DNA of 64,000 nucleotides from Nematostella vectensis. Its lineage: Eukaryota > Cnidaria > Anthozoa > Actiniaria > Edwardsiidae. The notes beneath the pieces are model-generated. The model had not been told where the DNA came from, did no database searches, and saw only the letters and a program-made list of their open reading frames with translations. A program made the translations under genes and the position numbers. The DNA lies in contig NC_064043.1 of NCBI RefSeq assembly GCF_932526225.1, positions 4,145,501-4,209,500 on the forward strand, in the 5' to 3' direction. Shown here one piece after another: positions 10,677 through 21,523 of the stretch. How positions within the stretch are numbered: position 1 is the stretch's first letter; each line of letters begins with the position of its first letter.

Positions 10677-13600
10677 ATGATGACTTCTGAAGAGAAAGTC
10701 TCGATAGAGTCCGGAGAAGATAACACGGGGTACAACGTAAATGGGGATGAGGTACATGTATCTGTCCCGAGGTCCCAAGCCATTCCTCGGGCACACCGAG
10801 GACACCACTTCAACATGGAAGATCGAGATCCCTCGAATATCAACGACCATGTGAAGGTATGTAAGGGGCCCCGGTAAGGCATTTATTTATTTTTTTTTTA
10901 ATAGCTTGAATCCTTTGCACAGTTGCTAAAAAGGAAAGGTAAAATCATCTTTTTGAGTTTATTTCCTCATTTCGACTTGTGTCTCTATGTATTCACTGTT
11001 GGTTCTGATAAATATATGTCAGAGAACATGAACGGACTGAAGTAATTGTAGGCGTATCGAATGGTGAAGAAAAATAGTGAATATATGAATATTTAATTAT
11101 CTATCACTATCATCGACTAAATATTCATATATTCACTATTTTTCTTAACCATTCTATACGCCTACAACTACTTCAGTCCGTTCATGTGTCTGATCGCTAT
11201 ATTTCTCCATAGTTTGTAATTGTTGTGAGGGGGAGAAATGTCAAGTATCATTTTTATCCGAAGATCCGGAAGTTGTTCAAATTTCTTGCTTATCATTGTG
11301 AAGCATGTTATTACCAGAAAAGCACGAGGTAGACAAATTATCGATGAAACATTCACTTCCCTGTGTTTCACTTTGATAGATAATTTCAGGGCATACACAT
11401 CAATTTCGGTTTCGAAGATTATGGTTATGTATGTTGTGAGCTTGTTGCGGGATTCGCATGGCCCTGTGTTGAATGCATTGCATTCCAATGACTTCTGCGT
11501 ATGTTATAAGTCATGTCATCGAGAAGTAGCGATTTTCTCTGAGGGTATTGCGTTTCCGAGGCCCATGCAGGGATCGAACCCACCCCCCTTCGAGAAAGCC
11601 TTTGTCCTACCCTTCATTCTAAATGGCCTCAAACGACATCAAATTCTGATTTTTATGTGTTGATCATCCCGTAAAACCAAACCGAACAGTTCGGGAGTTT
11701 GAAAGGCCAAATGCTACGTGTCAAAATATTAGAAAATCTCTCAGTAAAAGCAGCCCCACTCTGCTTCAAGTCCCTCCCCTAATCTCCCGCGCAGCCGCAC
11801 TTTGAGCAGGGAAGCGTTGCGTGACCGACACAAAGGACGGGTGCGCGGGAGACTACTCCTCCCCCTCTTTGAGACAAAAAATACATATGCACCCAGCTAG
11901 CTTATTGGATATTTTTAGGTGTTAAATGTCTCAGTTTTGTGCAATAAAAATTAAATGGCAATATAGGCGACGTGATTTGAAAACGTTCCAGTACAGCAAT
12001 TGAACATTGATTGACAAACTTCTTCAAAACCCGTGCTGGAATACATGCTACTCTTCTGTTTATATTAGTCAGTCGAGTTCACTGGGTGAAACGCGCCAAA
12101 GCAGGTTCATGGTCATTTTTAGTGTTCGTCCGAGCACTTTTGCAAAATACAAAAATAATAAAAGTCGTACCAAACTGAATGCCTGCTAGCTTTTGTGGCC
12201 TCACACAAGCAACTGTAATATCCTATTGAGTTTTTTTTTAGGGTAATAAAAAAACATCCAAAAAAAATTTTGACGACTCGAGACAAAATGGGAGGGTGCA
12301 GTTTGAGAATATACTTCGCGGCTAAGTGTACAATTCCCTGCTAGCAGAGGCCTCTTTTCTCTGTATTTCGCTGGGCTGGAGTTCGCGAGGAAAAGATACC
12401 TCTGCCATGGGTCGAAACTGTTTCTGTTGCGCATGCGTGAGCGTTAATAAGCGACCGACGTGCCAAAACCCGTACCATCGCGCGAAAGCTGTCAATATGC
12501 TTTGCATGGGTTTAGTCGGAAATCATGAATCAAACTCCGGTTAGTCCTCCTCTTCGAAAAAAGAAAAAAACTGTTCAATTTCAATCACCTAAAACGTCAC
12601 TAAAAAGATTGGACAACAAACGCAGCAAAGACAAGTTTTGTCTTGTTTGTGGGATTAATTTCAAGACATCTGGGCAGGCGAGTTTCTTCAATGTAAATAT
12701 CGCACAGTTGGATTCGAAGAAAATGTTACAAAACTTTTTGGTAAACTTAGATCAGCTATTCCCAGAAGAATATGCAAAACCTGTAAACGGAAGATTGACT
12801 CGTTAGTCAAAAGAGAGAAAATTCTGAATAAAGATAAGGCATTGAATGGCTTCTTTTATAATTCGTCGCGTGATATTTCTACAAAGGACGCCGTTTCGAA
12901 TGAGGGCTTATTATCCCGCAGCGGATATACGTTTCATGCATGCGCTAGTCATTGTGGGCTCAAATAGTGGCCAGTAATTAATGAACGGAGCATGCGCTCT
13001 GGATCTCGTCCACGATCGTGGACGGCGGTTTGATCAAACGAACTTGCGACCCATGGCAGAGGTATCTTTTCCTCGCGAACTCCAGCCCAGCGAAATACAG
13101 AGAAAAGAGGCCTCTGCTAGCAGGGAAAGTGTACAAACGAGCGACTCAGAAAGCCCTGCGCAGGAGGGTAGGCAAAGTATACAAACGAGCGACTCAGAAA
13201 GCCCTGCGCAGGAGGGTAGGCGAAGTGTACATTCGAGCGACTCAGATAGCCCTGCGCAGGAGGGTAGGCTAAGCGTACAAACGAGCGACTCAGAAAGCCC
13301 TGCGCAGGAAGGTAGGCTAAGTGTACAAACGAGCGACTCAGAAAGCCCTGCGCAGGAGGGTAGGCTAAGTGTACAAACGAGCGACTCAGAAAGCCCTGCG
13401 CAGGAGGGAAGGCTAAGTGTACAAACGAGCGACTCAGAAAGCTCTGCGCAGAAGGGTAGGCTAAGCGTACAAACGAGCGACTCAGAAAGCTCTGCGCAGG
13501 AGGGTAGGCTAAGTGTACAAACGAGCGACTCAGAAAGCCCTGCGCAGGAGGGTAGGCTAAGTGTACAAACGAGCGACTCAGAAAGCCCTGCGCAGGAGGG

Positions 13601-16600
13601 TAGGCTAAGTATACAAACGAGCGACTCAGATAGCCCTGCGCAGGAGGGTAGGCTAAGTGTACAAACGAGCGACTCAGAAAGCCCTGCGCAGGAGGGTAGG
13701 CGAAGTGTACAAACGAGCGACTCAGATAGCCCTGCGCAGGAGGGTAGTCTAAGCGTACAAACGAGCAACTCAGAAAGCCCTGCGCAGGAGGGTAGACTAA
13801 GTGTACAAACGAGCGACTCAGATAGCCCTGCGCAGGAGGGTAGGCTAAGCGTACAAACGAGCGACTCAGAAAGCCCTGCGCAGGAGGGTAGGCGAAGTGT
13901 ACAAACGAGCGACTCAGATAGCCCTGCGCAGGAGGGTAGGCTAAGCGTACAAACGAGCGACTCAGAAAGCCCTGCGCAGGAGGGTAGACTAAGTGTACAA
14001 ACGAGCGACTCAGATAGCCCTGCGCAGGAGGGTAGGCTAAGCGTACAAACGAGCGACTCAGAAAGCCCTGCGCAGGAGGGTAGACTAAGTGTACAAACGA
14101 GCGACTCAGAAAGCCCTGCGCAGGAGAGTAGGCTAAATGTACATTCGAGCGACTCAAAAAGCCCTGCGCAGGAAGGTAGGCTAAGTGTACAAACGAGCGA
14201 CTCAGAAAGCTCTGCGCAGGAGGGTAGGCTAAGTGTACAAACGAGCGACTCAGAAAGCCCTGCGCAGGAGGGAAGGCTAAGTGTACAAACGAGCGACTCA
14301 GAAAGCCCTGCGCAGGAAGGTAGGCTAAATGTACATTCGAGCGACTCAGAAAGCCCTGCGCAGGAAGGTAGGCTAAGTGTACAAACGAGCGACTCAGAAA
14401 GCCCTGCGCAGGAAGGTAGGCTAAGTGTACAAACGAGCGACTCAGAAAGCCCTGCGCAGGAGGGTAGGCTAAGTGTACAAACGAGCGACTCAGAAAGCCC
14501 TGCGCAGGAGGGTAGGCTAAGTGTACAAACGAGCGACTCAGAAAGCCCTGCGCAGGAGGGAAGGCTAAGTGTACAAACGAGCGACTCAGAAAGCCCTGCG
14601 CAGGAGGGTAGACTAAGTGTACAAACGAGCGACTCAGAAAGCCCTGCGCAGGAAGGTAGGCTAAATGTACATTCGAGCTACTCAGATAGCCCTGCGCAGG
14701 AGGGTAGGCTAAGCGTACAAACGAGCGACTCAGAAAGCCCTGCGCAGGAAGGTAGGCTAAATGTACATTCGAGCGACTCAGAAAGCCCTGCGCAGGAAGG
14801 TAGGCTAAGTGTACAAACGAGCGACTCAGAAAGCCCTGCGCAGGAGGGTAGGCTAAGTGTACAAACGAGCGACTCAGAAAGCCCTGCGCAGGAGGGTAGG
14901 CTAAGTGTACAAACGAGCGACTCAGAAAGCCCTGCGCAGGAGGGTAGGCTAAGTGTACAAACGAGCGACTCAGAAAGCCCTGCGCAGGAGGGTAGGCTAA
15001 GTGTACAAACGAGCGACTCAGAAAGCTCTGCGCAGAAGGGTAGGCTAAGCGTACAAACGAGCGACTCAGAAAGCTCTGCGCAGGAGGGTAGGCTAAGTGT
15101 ACAAACGAGCGACTCAGAAAGCCCTGCGCAGGAGGGTAGGCTAAGTGTACAAACGAGCGACTCAGAAAGCCCTGCGCAGGAGGGTAGGGTAAGTGTACAA
15201 ACGAGCGACTCAGATAGCCCTGCGCAGGAAGGTAGGCTAAGTGTACAAACGAGCGACTCAGAAAGCCCTGCGCAGGAGGGTAGGCGAAGTGTACAAACGA
15301 GCGATTCAGAAAGCCCTGCGCAGGAGGGTAGGCTAAGTATACAAACGAGCGACTCAGATAGCCCTGCGCAGGAGGGTAGGCTAAGTGTACAAACGAGCGA
15401 CTCAGAAAGCCCTGCGCAGGAGGGTAGGGTAAGTGTACAAACGAGCGACTCAGATAGCCCTGCGCAGGAAGGTAGGCTAAGTGTACAAACGAGCGACTCA
15501 GAAAGCCCTGCGCAGGAGGGTAGGCGAAGTGTACAAACGAGCGATTCAGAAAGCCCTGCGCAGGAGGGTAGGCTAAGTATACAAACGAGCGACTCAGATA
15601 GCCCTGCGCAGGAGGGTAGGTTAAGTGTACAAACGAGCGTCTCAGATAGCCCTGCGCAGGAGGGTAGGCTAAGCGTACAAACGAGCGACTCAGATAGCCC
15701 TGCGCAGGAGGGTAGGCTAAGCGTACAAACGAGCGACTCAGAAAGCCCTGCGCAGGAGGGTAGGCGAAGTGTACAAACGAGCGACTCAGATAGCCCTGCG
15801 CAGGAGGGTAGGCTTAGCGTACAAACGAGCGACTCAGAAAGCCCTGCGCAGGAGGGTAGACTAAGTGTACAAACGAGCGACTCAGATAGCCCTGCGCAGG
15901 AGGGTAGGCTAAGCGTACAAACGAGCGACTCAGAAAGCCCTGCGCAGGAGGGTAGGCGAAGTGTACAAACGAGCGACTCAGATAGCCCTGCGCAGGAGGG
16001 TAGGCTAAGCGTACAAACGAGCGACTCAGAAAGCCCTGCGCAGGAGGGTAGACTAAGTGTACAAACGAGCGACTCAGAAAGCCCTGCGCAGGAGGGTAGG
16101 CTAAGTGTATAAACGAGCGACTCAGATAGCCCTGCGCAGGAGGGTAGGCTAAGTATACAAACGAGCGACTCAGATAGCCCTGCGCAGGAGGGTAGGCTAA
16201 GTGTACAAACGAGCGACTCAGATAGCCCTGCGCAGGAGGGTAGGCTAAGCGTACAAACGAGCGACTCAGATAGCCCTGCGCAGGAGGGTAGGCTAAGCGT
16301 ACAAACGAGCGACTCAGAAAGCCCTGCGCAGGAGGGTAGGCGAAGTGTACAAACGAGCGACTCAGATAGCCCTGCGCAGGAGGGTAGGCTAAGCGTACAA
16401 ACGAGCGACTCAGAAAGCCCTGCGCAGGAGGGTAGACTAAGTGTACAAACGAGCGACTCAGAAAGCCCTGCGCAGGAGGGTAGGCTAAGTGTATAAACGA
16501 GCGACTCAGATAGCCCTGCGCAGGAGGGTAGGCTAAGTGTACAAACGAGCGACTCAGGAAGCCCTGCGCAGGAAGGTAGGCTAAGTGTACAAACGAGCGA

Positions 16601-19047
16601 CTCAGATAGCCCTGCGCAGGAGGGTAGGCTAAGTGTACAAACGAGCGACTCAGAAAGCCCTGCGCAGGAGGGTAGGCTAAGCGTACAAACGAGCGACTCA
16701 GATAGCCCTGCGCAGGAGGGTAGGCGAAGTGTACAAACGAGCGACTCAGAAAGCCCTGCGCAGGAGGGTAGGCTAAGTGTACAAACGAGCGACTCAGAAA
16801 GCCCTGCGTAGGAGGGTAGGCGAAGTGTACAAACGAGCGACTCAGATAGCCCTGCGCAGGAGGGTAGACTAAGTGTACAAACGAGCGACTCAGATAGCCC
16901 TGCGCAGGAGGGTAGGCGAAGTGTACAAACGAGCGACTCAGATAGCCCTGCGCAGGAGGGTAGGCTAAGCGTACAAACGAGCGACTCAGAAAGCCCTGCG
17001 AAGGAGGGTAGGCGAAGTGTACAAACGAGCGACTCAGATAGCCCTGCGCAGGAGGGTAGGCTAAGCGTACAAACGAGCGACTCAGAAAGCCCTGCGCAGG
17101 AGGGTAGACTAAGTGTACAAACGAGCGACTCAGAAAGCCCTGCGCAGGAGGGTAGGCTAAGTGTATAAACGAGCGACTCAGATAGCCCTGCGCAGGAAGG
17201 TAGGCTAAGTGTACAAACGAGCGACTCAGGAAGCCCTGCGCAGGAAGGTAGGCTAAGTGTACAAACGAGCGACTCAGAAAGCCCTGCGCAGGAGGGTAGG
17301 CTAATAGTGAAAAAGCGGGTTCTACTGACTACAGCACAGGCGTCCCAAGTTCAGAGCGCTCCGGGGTTCGAGGTATTGGCGGACTCCCCTCTGAACTCTC
17401 GAAACGGCTCAAATGGGAAAGAAACGACACAGAGACTTCTTGTAAGACTTCAGTCTTTATTATACACCAAAATCCACTAGCAATTCTTTTAGTTTTAATA
17501 CGTTTTTATGTCCATATAAACTTTATTATCGAAGCGCTCTGAACAGGCCGCCTGTGACTACAGTATGTATTTAGACTTTTAACCCATTGACTCCTGGCTT
17601 TTTTTGAGCTGAATTTACAAAAAAACAGACAGAAAACAGATACCTCCCCCCTATTCTGAGTTTTATACAGCCCGTCAAAGTCAAACACAGCTGGACCTAG
17701 TCAGCGGTATCCAAGCTTTCCAACAGTGCTTTGCGGTCCCCACTTTTAATCCCTCGTCGTTGTGCTGAAGCGAGCACAAGTTGATGGTTGCTTGTATTTT
17801 TCATCAAAAATACAGCTATGAGCATATTATGAGAGTGTCTCAGGACATCATGAAGTCTATTGGGTCACAATTGAGTGCTTTGCTTATGGATATTTGCGAG
17901 CAAAGGTGATTCATGATGATTTTTTCTTGTTTGGCTTTGCCTGGATGAGAAAATAATTTTCTAATGAATCACCACAGCTCTCCTAAATGCTGTCTTTTCT
18001 GAAACAAAATTGATTCCAAAATTGTGTACACTGCTATTCTGGGTCTGTATGACCTGGAATTGATTAGTTTGGCTTTGGGGTCAAAAGACAATCTGACATT
18101 GGGGAGAGGAGTGTTGACTGGCCCTCCCCTCGTGAATTTTTCCCTGGATCTCCCAGAATGCTTTGCAATCCGTAAAGGCATCTTTGTGGTTTTACAAGCC
18201 TCCAAGGAGTGGAGTAGTTGCCAACACCTTGGTTGGATGCATATCTTTATGTTTATTTTGCATTTAAGATTTTTTTGGGTTGTGTGTACTTCTCAAAGCC
18301 GGTACAGGCCGGTTGAGGGGTCAATGTGATAAAGGGACGGTCCCCTCACCCCAACCAGCGTGTTTGTGTGGGACATAGGGGGGAGGGGGAAGCCTGAAGG
18401 CTACGCGCCTTTTAACGTCGAATTACATACAGGACCGTAGTGGGGCGTGGGACACTTAATTAACAAACAACACCAGTGCCACGAAATATGGAGGGGGGGG
18501 GGGACGACGATACAGAAATATTAAAAATATATATTAGGGGCACAGTCACGCCCCTACTGTCATTTTCTAAAAGTTTATATTTCTTTTTTTTTTTTTGGGG
18601 GGGGGGGGGGGTACATGCCCGTAGTGCCCCACCCCTGCTACGGCCCTAAACACGAAAACAAATATACCAACGTATCTTCCCTAGGTGTTTTATCAGGACG
18701 TGTTTGCAGAGCCGGAGGGTAACCACAGTATTGATGGCGTTTGGCGCGCCAGCTTTAGCACCTTCGTCAACACCAAGTACTGCTGTTACCGCCTGCTGAC
18801 CGCCATATTTGGTGTACCGACGGCCATCCTGTGCGGCTGCTACTTTGCCTGTCTGAGCTTTGACTACATCTGGTGCATCATGCCATGTTTACGCGCCTAC
18901 GTGATTCAACTGCAATTTCTTGGGAAAATTTTCAGCCTGCTTATCAAAACCTTCTGCGATCCGTTCTTCGAGTCATTTGGGCGTGTGTTTAGTGGGATAC
19001 GACATGTTAAGATCAAAACAACTAACAATGCACTTGTTTCTGCCTAG
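10677..19047 (+). CDS. CAV: Caveolin
   Basis: Membrane-hairpin scaffold protein of caveolae. Two exons: 10677-10856 (60 codons, ends AAG|GTATGT) and 18685-19047 (acceptor CCTAG|G; stop TAG), joined in phase 0 into 180 residues, close to vertebrate CAV1 (178). Visible features are an acidic N-terminus, the RDP motif at residues 50-52, the caveolin signature YQDVFAEPEG (63-72), a scaffolding segment rich in aromatics (77-96), a long hydrophobic intramembrane hairpin (about 97-130) and the C-terminal CDPFFESFG.VFS block. Vertebrate CAV1 has three palmitoylated C-terminal Cys; here one is clear at CDP. Two ATGs are adjacent at the start (MMTSEEK). The single 7.8-kb intron is packed with repeats. 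Orthology to CAV1 versus CAV3 cannot be told and may not apply outside vertebrates. Confidence 0.93.
11026..11187. mobile_element. Foldback MITE (about 65-bp arms)
   Basis: The left arm starting ACATGAACGGACTGAAGTA is repeated inverted in the right arm ending TCAGTCCGTTCATGT, with near-perfect pairing over about 65 bp and a loop of about 25 bp. Weaker pairing continues outside (to about 11010 and 11203). It has no coding capacity. Confidence 0.85.
11560..11628 (-). tRNA. tRNA-like sequence, probably a pseudogene or SINE head
   Basis: On the minus strand GGTTCGATCC matches a Pol III B box within a pairable T arm, followed directly by ATGGGCC, which partly pairs with GGCCATT 62 bases upstream. 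Total length is 69 nt. The D and anticodon arms do not fold well, so a working tRNA is unlikely. Confidence 0.28.
12334..13127. repeat. 81-bp inverted repeat (12334-12414 and 13047-13127) bracketing a small ORF
   Basis: The two 81-base arms are perfect inverted copies; the shared sequence starts CGACCCATGGCAGAGG and ends GCTAGCAGGGAA. The right arm ends at the exact base before the first 48-bp minisatellite unit. The arms enclose about 630 bp holding a frameshifted zinc-binding ORF and an 18-bp perfect palindrome at 13007-13024 (CGTCCACGATCGTGGACG). Confidence 0.88.
12525..12967 (+). pseudogene. Frameshifted small protein with paired Cys-x2-Cys (ZAD-like) motifs
   Basis: The frame from ATG 12525 encodes a basic leader and KFCLVCG, then loses sense and stops at 12806. 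A second frame, open across the overlap, gives KLFGKLRSAIPRRICKTCKR and then runs to a stop at 12967 (CASHCGLK). Read together, C-x2-C plus ICKTC at this spacing resembles a zinc-finger-associated (ZAD-like) or transposon-linked zinc-binding fold. A one-base indel between about 12670 and 12700 would explain the break. It lies between the arms of the 81-bp inverted repeat inside the caveolin intron. The family is tentative; no function can be assigned. Confidence 0.45.
13128..17303 (+). repeat. Minisatellite: exactly 87 units of 48 bp, open as a 16-residue protein repeat
   Basis: The span is 4,176 bp = 87 x 48 with no net length change. The unit starts AGTGTACAAACGAGCGACTC; translated, it is SVQTSDS(E/D)SPAQEGR(L/R). 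With the leader from ATG 12981 the frame stays open to a TAA at 16110-16112 (1,043 codons). That stop is a CAA-to-TAA change, repeated at 16494 and 17166, 8 and 14 units later, which shows block duplication of a mutated unit. Past the array the same frame continues about 58 codons into a MITE. Because 48 is a multiple of 3, long antisense frames (for example 14157-13117) are also open and are not evidence of genes. Differences between units are few and include non-silent E/D and L/R changes. Two units contain GGGTAAGTG, a strong 5' splice-site look-alike. It lies in the caveolin intron; whether it is ever translated is unknown. Confidence 0.95.
17325..17563. mobile_element. TA-flanked MITE (Tc1/mariner-like)
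   Basis: The left end CTGACTACAGCACAGGCG and the inverted right end CTGTAGTCACAGGCGGCC share about 30 bp including TTCAGAGCGCT. TA flanks both sides (17323-17324 and 17564-17565). It starts 21 bp after the 48-bp array and supplies the C-terminal tail of its frame. The superfamily is a guess from the TA duplication. Confidence 0.65.
17564..18429. other. Caveolin intron segment without a recognised feature
   Basis: Unique-looking sequence with short overlapping open frames on both strands (about 17969-18329) and no recognisable motif. I see no gene here. Confidence 0.5.
18430..18648. mobile_element. MITE, GCCGTAGCAGG family, copy 1
   Basis: The left end CAGGACCGTAGTGGGGCG is matched by an inverted right end CCCCTGCTACGGCCCTA. 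The interior has long G and T runs. The same ends occur at 45550-45731 and 50067-50223. It lies just upstream of caveolin exon 2. Confidence 0.65.
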
Positions 19048-19499
19048 TATTTCGTGTTCTACTCTGGCAATGTATACAGAGGAGTTAAGAGTTTAGTGAG
19101 AAACGACACGTTAAGATCAAAGCGTTGAACAACTTTTTTCTGCCTAGTAGTCAGTCTTCTACTCCAGCTCTCTCTTCTCATGTTTTCGTCTTTAACGAGT
19201 CCCGAACTTTTAAAGATAAGAAAAGATGCCTGCGGAGGAGAGTCTACATAGACTTGATTTCCAGCTCATGTCTGTGAGCCCACAATGCGTTTGCTGATGA
19301 GGCCTAGGCAACGGCTGAAAACAGAGCCTAGAGGCTACCAACACATTCATTTATTCAACGCACATTTAACCAACATGACCTGTTTTTGCAGATGAGGTCC
19401 CAAACAGCTTTTCGCTAAAGGGGGGTTTGGCTCAGCGACAAAGGGGGGAGAGGGGTAATTTTTTTGTTGCATATGGCTCTCTGGCATCCCAAAGGGGGG

Positions 19500-19541
19500 T
19501 TTAAACCCCCTAAACCCTCCCCCCTAGATCCGCTCCTGGGT
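19500..19541 (-). repeat. End of a dispersed repeat (CCAGGAGCGGATCTAGGGG family)
   Basis: On the minus strand the segment reads CCAGGAGCGGATCTAGGGG, and a related end CCAGGGGCGGATTTAGGGG occurs at 41108-41126 in the discoidin gene. Such ends are typical of short DNA transposons. The other end is uncertain (possibly near 19420). Confidence 0.4.
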
Positions 19542-19997
19542 TCGTTCATATGTAAACATTTTTAGTCATAGGGGCGAACACCAGTTTTATTTAAAGCCCC
19601 CTTTCAATACCTATGACACTGCCTAGAATTTTAACCTTGTGTGCAAGAGTCCAGCTGCTCCCAGTGTTCAAATTAGCCCAACTGGAAGTTGTGACAAGCT
19701 GCTTGGGAACACCCACGCACACTGCTAGCCACCCCTGTAGAGATCGAGTCTTGGTGCTCTTCAATCGGTACCTCTAGAACGTGGGGTTTAGAATTCTGGA
19801 CAAGGTCTAATCTACCTGTCAGCGATCGGGTAGGAGGGGGGGGGGGTCAATAACTCCCACCATTGGGTTGAAATTTAAGTAGTAATGTTCCTCTCTCCAT
19901 ATATAAGACAGTGAAGTTCCCCCAGCCCACCCCAAGACCTCCGGAATCGCTGCCTGTGTTATTATCACAAAAATACAAATTTTATAAGAGGTCCAGC

Positions 19998-21065
19998 CTA
20001 ACTTCCTCTGTAAGTTGAATACCCAAATGGAGAGAGCAGTAGAGGAACATGATAATGCTGGTCTGGGTCCTTGATGAGGAATACAATCTGAAACATAAAA
20101 TTTAAGTACAAATTAAAAATCTTTCCAATAATTGTTACATTGTTGACTAATATTTCAGCAAATATATGTCACAGTCAATAGAAACTGGTATTTTTTTCTA
20201 CCATAGCATGCTTGAAAATTAAAATCTAAAATTTTAACAATAAAGTTCAGCCATAAAAAGGGTGGCTACAGTTAAATACTGGAGGTGGCTGCTAAAATAA
20301 GATATACAAATACTAGTGTTTGGGTAACTAATATATCTTTCATTACTTACAGAAGTCACCATTTAAAAAAAAAGGGGGTGCTTGTTTTAGAGGTACCACT
20401 ACATGTTTTGTTATAACAGAGGCACTGGTCCAGCAGCACATTTTCTTGAAATTAAGGTTTCCTACAATAGGAATACTATAAAACTTTACAAATGCCCACC
20501 CACCTCAACATGTGGATAGAAGTATTCTGTTATTGCCAGTGACTTGAAGTAGATCTCTGTCTCAAATCTTATCTTGTACCGTGCAGGAATGAACTGATCT
20601 GGTTTTAGCAAGTTGGGGACTCTGCCGTCTCCATTTGTGGAGCTTTGGATAGAAAAAAAAAACAGCTAAGGATAATACAAAGCATTACACCAATGGAACA
20701 AATGTTATCTTTATAAATCATTATGAAATGCACATTCTTGGTCTAGAACTTGGGATCCAATTTCAAAGCACTAATCTAACGATCTTGGAAAAACCCCTAC
20801 TGAACATATGTTCCTTGGGATGGATCTAAAATGTAACAAAATGGGAGTAAGATATGGGGGTCTGGATATGAGTTTGATACTCAAAAAGAAAAATAGATAT
20901 CCCCCCTGAATCCACCTTGGTATGACTATAAAATTACCTTGATGCAAGTAGTGTCCATGACTCTGTATTGTTTGGTTGTTCGATGAACACCTTTACCGGA
21001 AGCTGTCTAGCAGGTGTTCCCCTCGCTGTATCCAGGGCATGGGTGGTGAGAGGGCTTTTTGCCAT
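19998..21065 (-). CDS. urah: 5-hydroxyisourate hydrolase (transthyretin-like), possibly the C-terminal part of a fusion
   Basis: Hydrolyses 5-hydroxyisourate to OHCU, the step after urate oxidase in urate breakdown. Exons on the minus strand: 21086-20938, 20642-20504 and 20087-19998 (stop TAG). From the internal ATG at 21065 the product is 118 residues, the usual family length. Active-site elements are present: SPLTTHALD (His 9), GRVPNLL (Arg 50), HYHVPLL (His 100/102) and the C-terminal YRGS tetrapeptide. [12 protein letters not shown] and FYPHVEIVF are typical strands. The first exon has seven codons upstream of the Met (SSQAPSP) that are in phase 0 with the donor of the DUF3504 exon at 21533, so the enzyme may instead be spliced onto that gene. 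The YRGS end lacks a PTS1; no clear PTS2 is seen. Confidence 0.9.
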
Positions 21066-21523
21066 TGGGCTGGGGGCTTGGGAACTCTAAATAAAATAGA
21101 TCCATTCATACAAAAGATACAACTCTACCATGGAAACAAATATAACAACATAATGTTAAATTCCAGGACACATGTTACGCTGGAAGTATTAAAAATTCTA
21201 TACTTTAGAAAAAAGCCTTGGTTTTGCTAACGTCACTAGTTCCTAACATGTGGTTCGTTCTTTATATAAATTGTTTAAAGACAATTTTGGATTTTTTTAT
21301 TAAAAGTGATTGAAACGTGGAGAATAGGGTGTGTTTAAAAGACCTCCTGTGTCACTATGGTAACATATTATGGCCACTCAATGTATATGTTTGTAGGCTA
21401 GCATGTTACATTTAATGTACTGAAAGCTTGGAATTATTGGAAAATTTTTCATGAAAAGAACTACAAATCAAGTCAATGTGAAACAACTGTAGCAAGCCTT
21501 CTTAAATAAATCTCTAACAATGC

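Noticed and set aside
11238-11663. 141-codon plus-strand frame in the caveolin intron
   Set aside because: No motif; it runs across the antisense tRNA-like element and overlaps other random frames.
13034-14157. Long minus-strand open frames across the 48-bp array
   Set aside because: They arise because the unit length is a multiple of three; no leader or motif supports translation.
13128-17303. CRISPR-like array
   Set aside because: Head-to-tail repeats without unique spacers in an animal intron; the same applies to the 25-, 42-, 56-, 59- and 79-bp arrays.
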